Shown here: piece after piece, positions 5,701 through 13,339 of the stretch
Layout of the letters: each line of letters opens with the position of its first letter
How positions within the stretch are numbered: the stretch's first letter is position 1
Translations under genes and position numbers: made by a program
The notes under the pieces: model-generated
Database searches by the model: none
Told to the model about the DNA's origin: nothing
Seen by the model: only the letters and a program-made list of their open reading frames with translations
Origin: Sphingomonadaceae bacterium
Lineage (GTDB): Bacteria > Pseudomonadota > Alphaproteobacteria > Sphingomonadales > Sphingomonadaceae
DNA length: 15,796 bases
Assembly: GCA_020446665.1 (NCBI GenBank)
Contig: JAGREF010000159.1
Span: 1 to 15,796, forward strand
Direction of reading: 5' to 3'

Positions 5701-8394
5701 ATGGATGGAGACTGGCAATCAGCGCTGGAGCGCGCGCGAAACCATGCGCCCTTTCTTGCGCTGGGGCTGGAACGCCAGCCGGAACTGGCGGAATTGCTGG
5801 CGGCGGGGAAGGGCGAGGAAGCGCTGGCCTGGGCGCGGGCAGCAGGCGACGGGACCGACGACGCCGGAATAGCCTTGCGGCGCGAGAAATGGGCGCTGGC
5901 CGTGGCGCTGGCGGTGGGCGATCTTGCCGGGGCTTTCCCTCTGGCGCGGGTGACAGGCGAGCTTTCTTCCTTTGCAGACCGTGCGCTGGATCGTTCCATC
6001 CATGCCGCGATCTCGCGCCGCGTGGATGATTGCGAACCGAAGGGTTTCCTTGCGCTGGCGCTGGGCAAGCATGGGGCGGGGGAGCTCAATTACAGCTCTG
6101 ACATCGACCCGATCCTGCTCTACGACCCGGACAGCTTGCCGCGACGTGAGCGGGATGAGCCGGGCGAGGCAGCGCAAAGATATGCCCGCGAGATCGTGCA
6201 GATCATGTCCAATGGCACGGCTGATGGCTATGTCTTCCGCGTCGATTTGCGGCTTCGCCCTGCATCCGAAGTCAGCCCGCTGGCGATCTCCATCGATGCA
6301 GCGACGACTCATTATGAAAGCTCTGCGCTGACATGGGAACGCGCCGCCTATATCCGTGCGCGGGCTTGTGCTGGCGATATTGCGGCGGGGGAGGATTTCC
6401 TTGCCCATATCCGCCCGTTCGTGTGGCGGCGCAGCCTTGATTTCGGCGCGATCGAGGAAATCCGGCGGCTGACGCTGCGCATCCGCGCCAATTACAAGGG
6501 GCCGCCCGAGCCGGGGCCGGGCTTCAATCTCAAACATGGCCGCGGGGGGATTCGCGAAGTGGAATTCTTCGCGCAGACGCATCAGCTGATCCATGGCGGG
6601 CGCGATCCTTCGCTGCGCTTGCGCGGGACGCGGGCGGCGCTGGATGCGCTGGCGGCGGCGGGGCGGATAAATGCAGACGATGCGCAGGTGCTGGGCGACA
6701 GCTATGACCGGTTGCGCACGCTCGAACACCGGCTGCAAATGGTCAATGACCATCAGACCCATGCCCTGCCCGAAGGGGATGCGCTGGATAATGTCGCTCA
6801 GCTCGAAGGGCTGGCCGATGGCGCGGCGCTGATCGCTGAACTGCGCGATGTGACAGAAGCGGTGGCGGCCCGCTACGATTCGCTGATTGACGAGGAGGAA
6901 GGCAGCACGATTACGCTCCCCGCTCGCGCCAGCGCTCTGGCGGTTCGCCTGGCAGAGCTGGGCTATGAGCAGCCGGACCAGCTTGCGACCCGGATTGAAG
7001 GCTGGACCGATGGGCGCATGCGTCCACTGCGTAGCGATGCGGCGCGGCAGGCATTCGAAGCCTGCCTGCCTGCCTTGCTGGAAGCGCTGGCGGCGGCGCC
7101 GGATCGCGATGCCGCGCTGCTCCGGTGGGAAAGAGTGCTGGCGGCCATGCCCAGCGCGATCAATTTCTTCCGCTTGCTGGAGGCACGGCCCGGCCTGATG
7201 GACCAGCTGGTCAGCGTGCTGACACTGGCCCCGCCACTGGCCGAGGAACTGGGGCGGCGGCCGGAACTGCTCGATGCGCTGATTGATCGCAGCGCGCTGG
7301 ATCTGCCCGGCACCACGCAGCAACTGGCTAGCTCCATGCGGCGCTCGGAAAGCGACCGTGGCTATGAAGGCCTGCTCGACCGGATCCGTGTGGTCACGGG
7401 GGAAACGCGCTTTGCGCTGGGCATTCAGCTGATCGAAGCGGCGCATGATCCGCTGGATATTGCCGCCGCGCTGGGGCGCACGGCAGAGGCCGCCTTGCAG
7501 GTTGCTCTCGATGCCGCGCAGGAAGAATTTGCCCGCCAGCATGGCCGGATCGAAGGGGCGGAATTGCTGGTGCTGGGGCTCGGCCGGCTGGGTGGCGGGG
7601 TGCTGACCCATGCGAGCGATCTCGATATCATCTATCTCTTCAATGGCGATCACGCTGCAGAATCGGACGGGCCGCGCCCGCTCGGCGCAACGCTTTATTT
7701 CAACCGTCTCGCTCAGCGTGTGACTGCAGCGCTCAGCGTCGCGACGGCAGAGGGCGCGCTCTACGAGATCGACACAAGGTTGCGCCCGCAGGGAACGCAG
7801 GGCCCGCTGGCCGTGAGCGTGGATAGCTTTGATCGCTACCAGCGCGAAGATGCCTGGACCTGGGAACATATGGCACTGACCAGGGCGCGCCCGGTGGCCG
7901 GATCGCCCGCTGCCTGCGCCGCCCTGTCCGAGGTAATTGCCGGCGTGCTGCACCGCCCGCGCGATCCGGATGTTCTGCGCGCCGATGTGCTCAAGATGCG
8001 CAGCGAGATGGCGGCGCATAAGGGGCCGCGCGGGCCGCTGGATGCCAAGCTGGCGCGGGGCGGGCTAGTTGATCTCGAATTCCTCGTTCACCATGCGCAA
8101 TTGCGCCACCGCACGGCCTTTTCGCCGGATCTGGGTAAAGCCATCGCCGAACTGGCCGCACAGGATATCCTGCCCCCCGAACTGGTCGAAGCGCATGATC
8201 TGCTGACTCGCCTGCTGGTGGTTGTGCGGCTGTTCGCGCCTGACCTTTCAGAGCCATCCCCGGTTGCCGGAGCGGCGCTGGCCAGAGCTTGCGGGGTGAG
8301 TGATCTGGCCAGCTTGCTGGCCGCGATTGGCGATGCACGGAACCAGGTGGCCGCCGCATGGTTGAGCCATTTCGACGAACAATTGGAGGTCTGA
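5701..8394 (+). CDS. glnE: Bifunctional glutamine synthetase adenylyltransferase/adenylyl-removing enzyme
   Basis: An 897-residue protein that adenylylates glutamine synthetase to inactivate it and deadenylylates it to restore activity, normally under control of the PII protein. Two nucleotidyltransferase domains are visible. The N-terminal (removase) domain has LGKHGAGELNYSSDIDPILL at 121-140, with metal residues D134 and D136. The C-terminal (transferase) domain has GLGRLGGGVLTHASDLDIIY at 626-645, with D640 and D642, followed by an EIDTRLRPQGTQG block. Between them lies the FNLKHGRGGIREVEFFAQ region. The second motif carries R for the usual K and V for the usual E in GKLGGxE. Length is slightly short for the family. 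The frame is open upstream to 4804 only because it lies antisense to the peptidase gene; ATG 5701 starts the recognisable protein, without a strong ribosome site. Confidence 0.93.
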   Translation: MDGDWQSALERARNHAPFLALGLERQPELAELLAAGKGEEALAWARAAGDGTDDAGIALRREKWALAVALAVGDLAGAFPLARVTGELSSFADRALDRSIHAAISRRVDDCEPKGFLALALGKHGAGELNYSSDIDPILLYDPDSLPRRERDEPGEAAQRYAREIVQIMSNGTADGYVFRVDLRLRPASEVSPLAISIDAATTHYESSALTWERAAYIRARACAGDIAAGEDFLAHIRPFVWRRSLDFGAIEEIRRLTLRIRANYKGPPEPGPGFNLKHGRGGIREVEFFAQTHQLIHGGRDPSLRLRGTRAALDALAAAGRINADDAQVLGDSYDRLRTLEHRLQMVNDHQTHALPEGDALDNVAQLEGLADGAALIAELRDVTEAVAARYDSLIDEEEGSTITLPARASALAVRLAELGYEQPDQLATRIEGWTDGRMRPLRSDAARQAFEACLPALLEALAAAPDRDAALLRWERVLAAMPSAINFFRLLEARPGLMDQLVSVLTLAPPLAEELGRRPELLDALIDRSALDLPGTTQQLASSMRRSESDRGYEGLLDRIRVVTGETRFALGIQLIEAAHDPLDIAAALGRTAEAALQVALDAAQEEFARQHGRIEGAELLVLGLGRLGGGVLTHASDLDIIYLFNGDHAAESDGPRPLGATLYFNRLAQRVTAALSVATAEGALYEIDTRLRPQGTQGPLAVSVDSFDRYQREDAWTWEHMALTRARPVAGSPAACAALSEVIAGVLHRPRDPDVLRADVLKMRSEMAAHKGPRGPLDAKLARGGLVDLEFLVHHAQLRHRTAFSPDLGKAIAELAAQDILPPELVEAHDLLTRLLVVVRLFAPDLSEPSPVAGAALARACGVSDLASLLAAIGDARNQVAAAWLSHFDEQLEV
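8385..8389 (+). promoter_or_regulatory. Ribosome binding site fixing the peroxiredoxin start
   Basis: GGAGG lies inside the last codons of glnE, 10 nt before ATG 8400. It decides for the 8400 start over the longer in-frame ATG at 8358, which would add 14 residues unlike the family and has no such site. Confidence 0.7.
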
Positions 8395-8399
8395 GACTC

Positions 8400-8873
8400 A
8401 TGAGCGAATTTGCAGCAGCGGGTGACATGATGCCCGATATCGCGATGGAAACGCCCGATGGCGGCAGTGTGACACCATCCGATTTCAAGGGTCAGAAGCT
8501 GGTGATCTTCTTCTATCCCAAGGACAACACGCCCGGCTGTACCACTGAAGCGAAAGATTTCACTGCCCTGGCGGATGATTTCGCCGCAGCCGGGGTCGCG
8601 CTGCTCGGTGTGAGCAAGGATTCGCCCAAGAAGCACCTGAACTTCATTGCCAAGCATGATCTCAAGACACCGCTGGCAACCGATGCGGAAGAAGGGGGCC
8701 TGTCCGATGCGCTGGGCATCTGGACGGAGAAATCCATGTATGGAAAGACCTATATGGGCATGGTCCGCACCACCTGTCTGGTCGCGCCCGATGGCCGGAT
8801 TGCGCAGGTCTGGAACAAGGTAAAGGTCAAGGGGCACGCAGCCGAAGTGCTTGCCGCCGCGCAGGCACTTTGA
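8400..8873 (+). CDS. bcp: Thioredoxin-dependent peroxiredoxin, Bcp/PrxQ type
   Basis: A 157-residue thiol peroxidase that reduces hydrogen peroxide and organic hydroperoxides in the cytoplasm. The AhpC/TSA thioredoxin fold is complete. The peroxidatic Cys47 sits in FFYPKDNTPGCTTEAKDF, and the VSKDSPKKHLNF and VRTTCLVAPDGRI blocks follow. The resolving cysteine found five residues further on in E. coli Bcp is absent (Lys52 here). The only other cysteine is C126, on a late strand. The protein may therefore be 1-Cys or use an unusual resolving partner. A strong GGAGG site precedes the start, which lies 5 nt after the glnE stop, so the genes are probably co-transcribed. The next gene starts inside its stop codon. 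Confidence 0.92.
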   Translation: MSEFAAAGDMMPDIAMETPDGGSVTPSDFKGQKLVIFFYPKDNTPGCTTEAKDFTALADDFAAAGVALLGVSKDSPKKHLNFIAKHDLKTPLATDAEEGGLSDALGIWTEKSMYGKTYMGMVRTTCLVAPDGRIAQVWNKVKVKGHAAEVLAAAQAL

Positions 8874-9673
8874 CAGAGGCTTCGCCATCGCTGGGTGCTG
8901 CGATCCGGGCGGCGCTGTTGACCGCCGATCCGCGCGCCAAGGTGATGGCCACGCGCGATGTCGCGCGGGGCTGGCGGCTGGGGCGGCTTGCTTTCACCTT
9001 CGCTGTGCCCATGCCGGATGAACCGGCTCGCCCGGAACATCCCGAACTGCTCCCGCCCAACCGCATGCCCAAACGCGGCAAGGGCGGATCGGAGCGTGCC
9101 CGGATCGCCTTGTGGCATGCGCTGGCGCATATCGAATTCGTCGCGATTGATCTGGCGCTCGACATGGCCGGGCGCTTTGGCGAAGCGATGGGCGAGGAAT
9201 TCGTCTCGGACTTCCTCGCCGTGGCGGCAGATGAAGCGATGCATTTCGCGCTGCTCGAACGCAAGCTGCACAGCCTGGGCAGCCATTATGGCGCGCTGCC
9301 TGCCCATGGCGGATTATGGCAGGCGGCAGCAGAGACGGCTTACGACGTTGCAGCGCGGCTGGCCGTGGTGCCGATGGTGCTGGAAGCAAGGGGCCTGGAC
9401 GTGACCCCGGCCACGCTGGAGCGCATTCGTGCAACAGGTGACGAAAATGGTGCACGCATCCTCGAACGAATCCTTGACGACGAAATCCGCCATGTCGGAA
9501 TCGGCGCCAAGCACTTTCGATTCGTCTCATCGGCCCGCAAACAGGCTCCGGCGGATCATTGGAAAATGCTGGTTCGCAGCCACTTTCGGGGGGCTGTTAA
9601 GCCACCGTTCAACGACTCGGCGCGTCTCGCAGCCGGTTTGTCGCGAGACTACTACGCCGAGCTTGCGCGTTAA
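8870..9673 (+). CDS. DUF455 family ferritin-like protein
   Basis: A 267-residue protein of the DUF455 family, a ferritin-like four-helix type whose biochemical role is not established. Candidate di-metal ligands appear in order: H87 and E89 in ALAHIEF, E122 and H125 in AADEAMHF, E172 in VLEARGLD, and E205 and H208 in DDEIRHVG. The two ExxH motifs on separate helices are the usual sign of a carboxylate-bridged di-iron site. The start is TTG 8870, whose last two bases are part of the TGA that ends bcp (4-nt overlap TTGA), so translation is probably coupled. Pairing with a peroxiredoxin would fit iron or peroxide handling, but that is inference. No signal peptide is seen. Confidence 0.87.
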   Translation: MTEASPSLGAAIRAALLTADPRAKVMATRDVARGWRLGRLAFTFAVPMPDEPARPEHPELLPPNRMPKRGKGGSERARIALWHALAHIEFVAIDLALDMAGRFGEAMGEEFVSDFLAVAADEAMHFALLERKLHSLGSHYGALPAHGGLWQAAAETAYDVAARLAVVPMVLEARGLDVTPATLERIRATGDENGARILERILDDEIRHVGIGAKHFRFVSSARKQAPADHWKMLVRSHFRGAVKPPFNDSARLAAGLSRDYYAELAR

Positions 9674-9790
9674 CATTTGTTGGTTACCCATAGCGTCAAC
9701 GGAGCGGCAGAGGTCAATCTGACCGTTTCCGACATAGAAAATGGGCATCAGGGATCACGAGGTCTCGGGTCGCAAGGCAAGGAAGAATTC

Positions 9791-10483
9791 GTGGTCGCAT
9801 CAACAATCCAGCGCCGGTTTGCAGCCGCTGTTGCAGCCGGAATCGGGTTTCTTCTGCTGGGCGCACAGCCCGCGCTTGCCAATTCTTCTTCTGCTTCCGC
9901 CGATGTCGCTGCACCGATCCGCGAAGCCAAGGGTTCGCCGCTTTCGGGTGGGGACGAACAGTTCCGCCAGCTTTTCGGCAGCTGGGAATCGGTTGGTGAA
10001 AGCAGCACTGCCCCCACCACCCAGACGACTGTTGCCGTTCCTTCGCGTATGCCGCTGGAAGGCAGCCGCCTGACCAGCAATTACGGGATGCGTAACCACC
10101 CGGTGATTGGTGGCCGCCGCGCGCATAAGGGTGTCGACCTTGCTGCCCCCACCGGTACCCCGGTCTATGCAACTGCGGATGGCGTGATTTCCAAGGCGGA
10201 GTGGTTCTCCAGCTACGGCCTGTATATCTCGATCGAGCATGGTGCGAAGCTGCAGACCCGCTATGCCCATATGTCCAAGCTGGCCGTTGCTTCGGGCGAG
10301 CGTGTGAAGAAGGGCGACATTATCGGTTATGTCGGTTCCACAGGTCGTTCCACCGGCCCGCACCTCCATTATGAAGTGCGCGTCGCTGGCACTGCGGTGA
10401 ATCCCATCCCCTATATGGTCGAATCCGATGCGCAGCAGGCTTTCGCCGTTGCATTGGGCGAAGGTGGCCAGGGCGGCGAATAA
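9791..10483 (+). CDS. Exported M23 (LytM-type) peptidoglycan endopeptidase family protein
   Basis: A 230-residue protein with an N-terminal signal peptide (RRF, hydrophobic stretch about 11-28, cleavage after AQPALA near residue 30) and a C-terminal M23 metallopeptidase domain from about 90 to 208. Zinc ligands are H112 and D116 in AHKGVDLAAP and H193 in GPHLHYEV; catalytic histidines are H160 (YAHMSK) and H191. All are intact, so it should be an active cell-wall crosslink hydrolase in the periplasm. The frame is open to 9677, but GTG 9791 is preferred: AAGGAAG lies 5 nt upstream and the product then starts at its signal peptide. It follows the DUF455 gene after 117 nt, so it may have its own promoter. 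An intrinsic terminator follows 60 nt after the stop. Confidence 0.88.
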   Translation: MVASTIQRRFAAAVAAGIGFLLLGAQPALANSSSASADVAAPIREAKGSPLSGGDEQFRQLFGSWESVGESSTAPTTQTTVAVPSRMPLEGSRLTSNYGMRNHPVIGGRRAHKGVDLAAPTGTPVYATADGVISKAEWFSSYGLYISIEHGAKLQTRYAHMSKLAVASGERVKKGDIIGYVGSTGRSTGPHLHYEVRVAGTAVNPIPYMVESDAQQAFAVALGEGGQGGE

Positions 10484-10516
10484 GCCCTCATTCGAAATAT
10501 GCCCGTAATAGCGGGA

Positions 10517-10538
10517 CAGGCATTGGAGAGGATGCCTG
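10517..10538 (+). repeat. Small hairpin ahead of the terminator
   Basis: CAGGCAT (10517-10523) and ATGCCTG (10532-10538) form a perfect 7-bp stem with an 8-nt loop, four bases before the intrinsic terminator. It may help stabilise the 3' end of the M23 peptidase mRNA; that role is inferred. Confidence 0.4.
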
Positions 10539-10542
10539 AACA

Positions 10543-10573
10543 GGGCGGCGCGGAGCAATCCGGCCGCCCTTTT
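10543..10573 (+). terminator. Intrinsic terminator after the M23 peptidase gene
   Basis: GGGCGGC (10543-10549), one bulged G, then CGGA (10551-10554) pair with TCCG (10559-10562) and GCCGCCC (10563-10569). This makes an 11-bp stem capped by a GCAA tetraloop (10555-10558). TTTT follows at 10570-10573. The GNRA loop, GC-rich stem and T-run make a strong plus-strand terminator for the run that begins at glnE. Confidence 0.85.
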
Positions 10574-10649
10574 CTATGGGCTTTCCTACATGGGCGCATT
10601 GCGCCATGGCCTGGATCGCTCTTTGCCATTGTCCAGAATCCGGCGTTTT

Positions 10650-10661
10650 CCCCTATAGGGG
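10650..10661. repeat. Perfect 12-bp palindrome CCCCTATAGGGG
   Basis: A perfect palindrome preceded by TTTT and followed by TGTCACCC, in the convergent gap between the M23 gene and galU. The octamer GTGTCACC that begins at its last base (10661-10668) recurs at 10752-10759 within the next inverted repeat. The role is unknown; a protein-binding site is possible. I see no gene in 10574-10774. Confidence 0.4.
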
Positions 10662-10730
10662 TGTCACCCATATTGGCGGGTCTGTTTCGCAGGCTAACGC
10701 ACTGTTCCTGAACATTTTCCGGAAATGGCG

Positions 10731-10762
10731 ATAGGTTACACAGTGTGACCTGTGTCACCTAT
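10731..10762. repeat. 13-bp inverted repeat downstream of galU, possible factor-dependent terminator
   Basis: ATAGGTTACACAG (10731-10743) and CTGTGTCACCTAT (10750-10762) are complementary except at one position, with a 6-nt loop TGTGAC. It lies 12 nt beyond the galU stop on the minus strand. No T-run follows on either strand, so if it ends galU transcription it would not be a classic intrinsic terminator. It could equally be an operator. Confidence 0.45.
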
Positions 10763-10774
10763 CCAATGTCGCGT

Positions 10775-11653
10775 TCAGTCCTGCAGCAGCCGCTTGGCCA
10801 TGGCGCGCACTTCAGCGCCCATATCCTCGCGCTCAAGCGCAAGTGCCAGCGTGGCTTCGACGAAACCGACCTTGCTGCCGCAGTCAAAGCGGCGCCCGGC
10901 GAAAGTCACCGCGTGGAAGGGCTGGCTGCCGATCATCTTCGCCATGGCATCGGTAAGCTGGATTTCCCCGCCTGCGCCCTTTTCCTGATTCTCCAGCGTC
11001 CGCATTACTTCGGGCTGGAGAATATAGCGGCCGGAAATGATCTTGTTCGACGGGGCCTCGGCCCGCGGTGGCTTTTCCACCAGCCCGGTGACTTCGGTCA
11101 GAGTATCAGAAACCTGGGCACCCGGCGCGATCACGCCATAGCTGGACACTTCCTCTTCCGGCACTTCGAGCACGGAGATCAGATTCCCGCCCACTTCATT
11201 ATAGGCCTCGACCATCTGCTTCATGCAGCCCGGCTCGCCCACCATCAACTCGTCCGGCAACAGGATAGCGAAAGGATCATCGCCAACAATCGCGCGGGCA
11301 CACCAGATGGCGTGGCCCAGCCCCATCGGCACCTGCTGGCGCACGGTAATGATGTCCCCCGGTATGGCGCGGGTCGCGTCCAGCACGGACAGGTCCTTGC
11401 CGCGTTCGGACATGGTCGTTTCCAGTTCGAAAGCCATGTCGAAATGTTCGACAATCGCGGTCTTGCCGCGCCCGGTGACGAAGATGATCTGTTCGATCCC
11501 CGCCTCGCGCGCTTCATCCACTGCATACTGGATCAGCGGGCGATCGACGATCGGCAGCAGCTCCTTAGGGATCGCCTTGGTGGCAGGCAGGAATCGCGTG
11601 CCCAACCCGGCAACGGGGAAGACGGCCTTCTTGATTGGCTTGTTCTGTGTCAT
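10775..11653 (-). CDS. galU: UTP-glucose-1-phosphate uridylyltransferase
   Basis: A 292-residue cytoplasmic enzyme making UDP-glucose from UTP and glucose 1-phosphate, the precursor for exopolysaccharide, LPS sugars and other glucosylation. The nucleotide-binding signature GLGTRFLPATKAIPKELLP begins at residue 16 with the catalytic arginine and lysine. Further family blocks are VTGRGKTAIVEHFD (59-72), the PMGLGHAIWCAR and LLPDELM region, TGLVEKP, and GRRFDCGSKVGFVEA near the C-terminus. Length is normal. A GTG two codons upstream (11659) is possible, but ATG 11653 is preferred. The gene is divergent from murA with about 130 nt between starts, and the gap has no promoter I can fix by eye. Putative galU/murA co-regulation would be inference. 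Confidence 0.95.
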   Translation of the reverse strand: MTQNKPIKKAVFPVAGLGTRFLPATKAIPKELLPIVDRPLIQYAVDEAREAGIEQIIFVTGRGKTAIVEHFDMAFELETTMSERGKDLSVLDATRAIPGDIITVRQQVPMGLGHAIWCARAIVGDDPFAILLPDELMVGEPGCMKQMVEAYNEVGGNLISVLEVPEEEVSSYGVIAPGAQVSDTLTEVTGLVEKPPRAEAPSNKIISGRYILQPEVMRTLENQEKGAGGEIQLTDAMAKMIGSQPFHAVTFAGRRFDCGSKVGFVEATLALALEREDMGAEVRAMAKRLLQD

Positions 11654-11785
11654 GCGCACTTTCGTAAGGCGGCTTGGTATGAAGCGTCAACTACAGCCAA
11701 ACCATTTCAGGCTGGTTACGGCCCGGTTATGGCACAGATGTGTCGTGATACTTGCCCCGCGCCGCAATCCCGCTAAACCGCCGCG

Positions 11786-13069
11786 ATGGACAAGATCATT
11801 ATCGAAGGCGGGAAACGCCTTTCTGGCACTATTCCGATCTCGGGTGCGAAAAACGCAGCGCTGACGCTGATCCCCTGCGCCTTGCTCACCGAAGAGCCGC
11901 TGACGCTGCGCAATCTGCCGCGTCTGGCGGATATTGACGGGTTTCAGCATCTGATGAACCAGTTCGGCATTTCGACCACGATTGCCGGCAGCCGCCCGGA
12001 AGATTTCGGCCGGGTGATGACGCTGGAAGCGACCCGGATCACTTCCACCGTCGCACCCTATGAACTGGTGCGCAAGATGCGCGCTTCGATCCTCGTACTC
12101 GGCCCGATGCTGGCGCGGATGGGCGAAGCGACGGTGTCGCTGCCCGGTGGTTGTGCCATCGGCAATCGCCCGATTGATCTCCATCTCAAGGTGCTGGAGG
12201 CTTTGGGCGCAGAAATCGAGCTGGCGCAGGGCTATGTCCGCGCCATTGCGCCTGATGGCGGCTTGCCGGGCGGGCGCTATTCCTTCCCGGTGGTGTCTGT
12301 GGGGGCGACGGAAAACGCGCTGATGGCGGCGGTGCTGGCAAAGGGTAAATCCACCCTGCACAACGCCGCGCGCGAGCCGGAAATCGTCGATCTGTGCCGC
12401 CTGCTGGTGGCGATGGGCGCGCAAATCGAGGGGATTGGCAGTTCGGAACTGACTATCCACGGCGTGCCGCGCCTGCATGGTGCGACCTATCGCGTGATGT
12501 CGGACCGGATCGAAGCGGGCTCCTATGCCTGCGCGGCCGCGATCACTGGCGGGGAGGTCTTCCTCAAACATGCCGTGGTCGAAGAAATGGAGGCCACCGT
12601 TGCCGCCTTGCGTCAGGCCGGCGTGGCGGTCGAGCCGCGCGCGGGTGGCATTCACTTTGCCGCCGATGGCCCGTTGCGCGCGGTCACGCTCTCCACCGCG
12701 CCCTATCCCGGCTTTGCCACGGATATGCAGGCACAGCTGATGGCGCTGCTGTGCCGCGCAGAAGGCTCCAGCGTGCTGACGGAAACAATCTTTGAAAACC
12801 GGTATATGCATGTTCCTGAACTCAACCGCATGGGCGCGCATATTGAGACTTCGGGCCGCACCGCTATCGTCCACGGCGTTCCGAAACTGACCGGCGCGGA
12901 AGTGATGGCAACCGATTTGCGTGCGTCGATGAGTCTGGTGATTGCCGGGCTGGCAGCCGAAGGGGAAACGCAGGTCCACCGCCTCTATCACCTTGATCGC
13001 GGCTATGAACGGCTGGAGGAAAAGCTGCAGCTGGTCGGGGCGCAGATTGAGCGAGTCGGCGGGGACTAA
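11786..13069 (+). CDS. murA: UDP-N-acetylglucosamine 1-carboxyvinyltransferase
   Basis: A 427-residue cytoplasmic enzyme transferring enolpyruvate from PEP to UDP-GlcNAc, the first committed step of peptidoglycan synthesis. Signature residues are present: K22 and N23 in ISGAKNAAL, the catalytic loop cysteine C123 in [16 protein letters not shown]313 in [11 protein letters not shown], and R379 in [14 protein letters not shown]123 is the residue alkylated by fosfomycin, so the enzyme is of the Cys type and not the naturally resistant Asp type. Ala311 replaces the proline usual in the PTDMQAQ block, a conservative oddity. Length is normal. Start ATG 11786 matches the family N-terminus, although no clear ribosome site precedes it. 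Its TAA overlaps the TAG of the convergent RHH gene. Confidence 0.96.
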   Translation: MDKIIIEGGKRLSGTIPISGAKNAALTLIPCALLTEEPLTLRNLPRLADIDGFQHLMNQFGISTTIAGSRPEDFGRVMTLEATRITSTVAPYELVRKMRASILVLGPMLARMGEATVSLPGGCAIGNRPIDLHLKVLEALGAEIELAQGYVRAIAPDGGLPGGRYSFPVVSVGATENALMAAVLAKGKSTLHNAAREPEIVDLCRLLVAMGAQIEGIGSSELTIHGVPRLHGATYRVMSDRIEAGSYACAAAITGGEVFLKHAVVEEMEATVAALRQAGVAVEPRAGGIHFAADGPLRAVTLSTAPYPGFATDMQAQLMALLCRAEGSSVLTETIFENRYMHVPELNRMGAHIETSGRTAIVHGVPKLTGAEVMATDLRASMSLVIAGLAAEGETQVHRLYHLDRGYERLEEKLQLVGAQIERVGGD

Positions 13070-13296
13070 CTGCCCCGGCTTACCAGCCAGATCCTGATCG
13101 CGCCTGCCAGCCCAGGCGGAGTCTCGGCGCGAATGCGCTCGGAATCGATGCGGGCAACCAGCGCATTGACCGGGATGGCTTCGGCCTGAGCTGCATCGCG
13201 CAGCATATCCCAGAATAGTGGTTCGAGGCTGATCGAGGTCTTGTGCCCGGCGATTTCGACCGAGCGTTTGACCGGGGGATGATAGGGCGTGCTCAC
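13066..13296 (-). CDS. Small ribbon-helix-helix (RHH_4-like) protein
   Basis: A 76-residue protein whose first part (about 9-52) reads as an RHH_4 type ribbon-helix-helix: the strand [17 protein letters not shown], then helix [15 protein letters not shown], a turn, and helix [13 protein letters not shown] second helix-like tail follows ([12 protein letters not shown]). I recall such proteins as common small alphaproteobacterial products; DNA binding is predicted from the fold but targets are unknown. The start is GTG 13296, with no strong ribosome site. It lies 43 nt downstream of the PilZ gene on the same strand, so the two may be co-transcribed. Its stop overlaps that of murA by 4 nt, leaving no room for a terminator. 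Confidence 0.82.
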   Translation of the reverse strand: MSTPYHPPVKRSVEIAGHKTSISLEPLFWDMLRDAAQAEAIPVNALVARIDSERIRAETPPGLAGAIRIWLVSRGS

Positions 13297-13339
13297 GCCG
13301 CAATGCTAGCCGTGCAGACCGGTTTGGGGAAGCGTCGCC

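Noticed and set aside
5587..5718. N-terminal extension of the M28 peptidase
   Set aside because: It would bury a clear lipoprotein signal peptide beginning at 5586, which has a good ribosome site.
5719..8019. Long minus-strand open frame (766 codons) opposite glnE
   Set aside because: Shadow frame caused by GC-rich codon use; low-complexity R/Q/H-rich product with no family features, opposite a certain gene.
9677..9790. N-terminal extension of the M23 peptidase
   Set aside because: It precedes a clear signal peptide; GTG 9791 has AAGGAAG at good spacing.
10499..10711. Possible 70-residue gene after the M23 peptidase
   Set aside because: It runs straight through a strong intrinsic terminator and has no ribosome site or recognisable features.
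11687..13303. Long minus-strand open frame (538 codons) opposite murA
   Set aside because: Shadow of murA; composition rich in R, Q and H, no domain, and it would cover the galU-murA promoter region.
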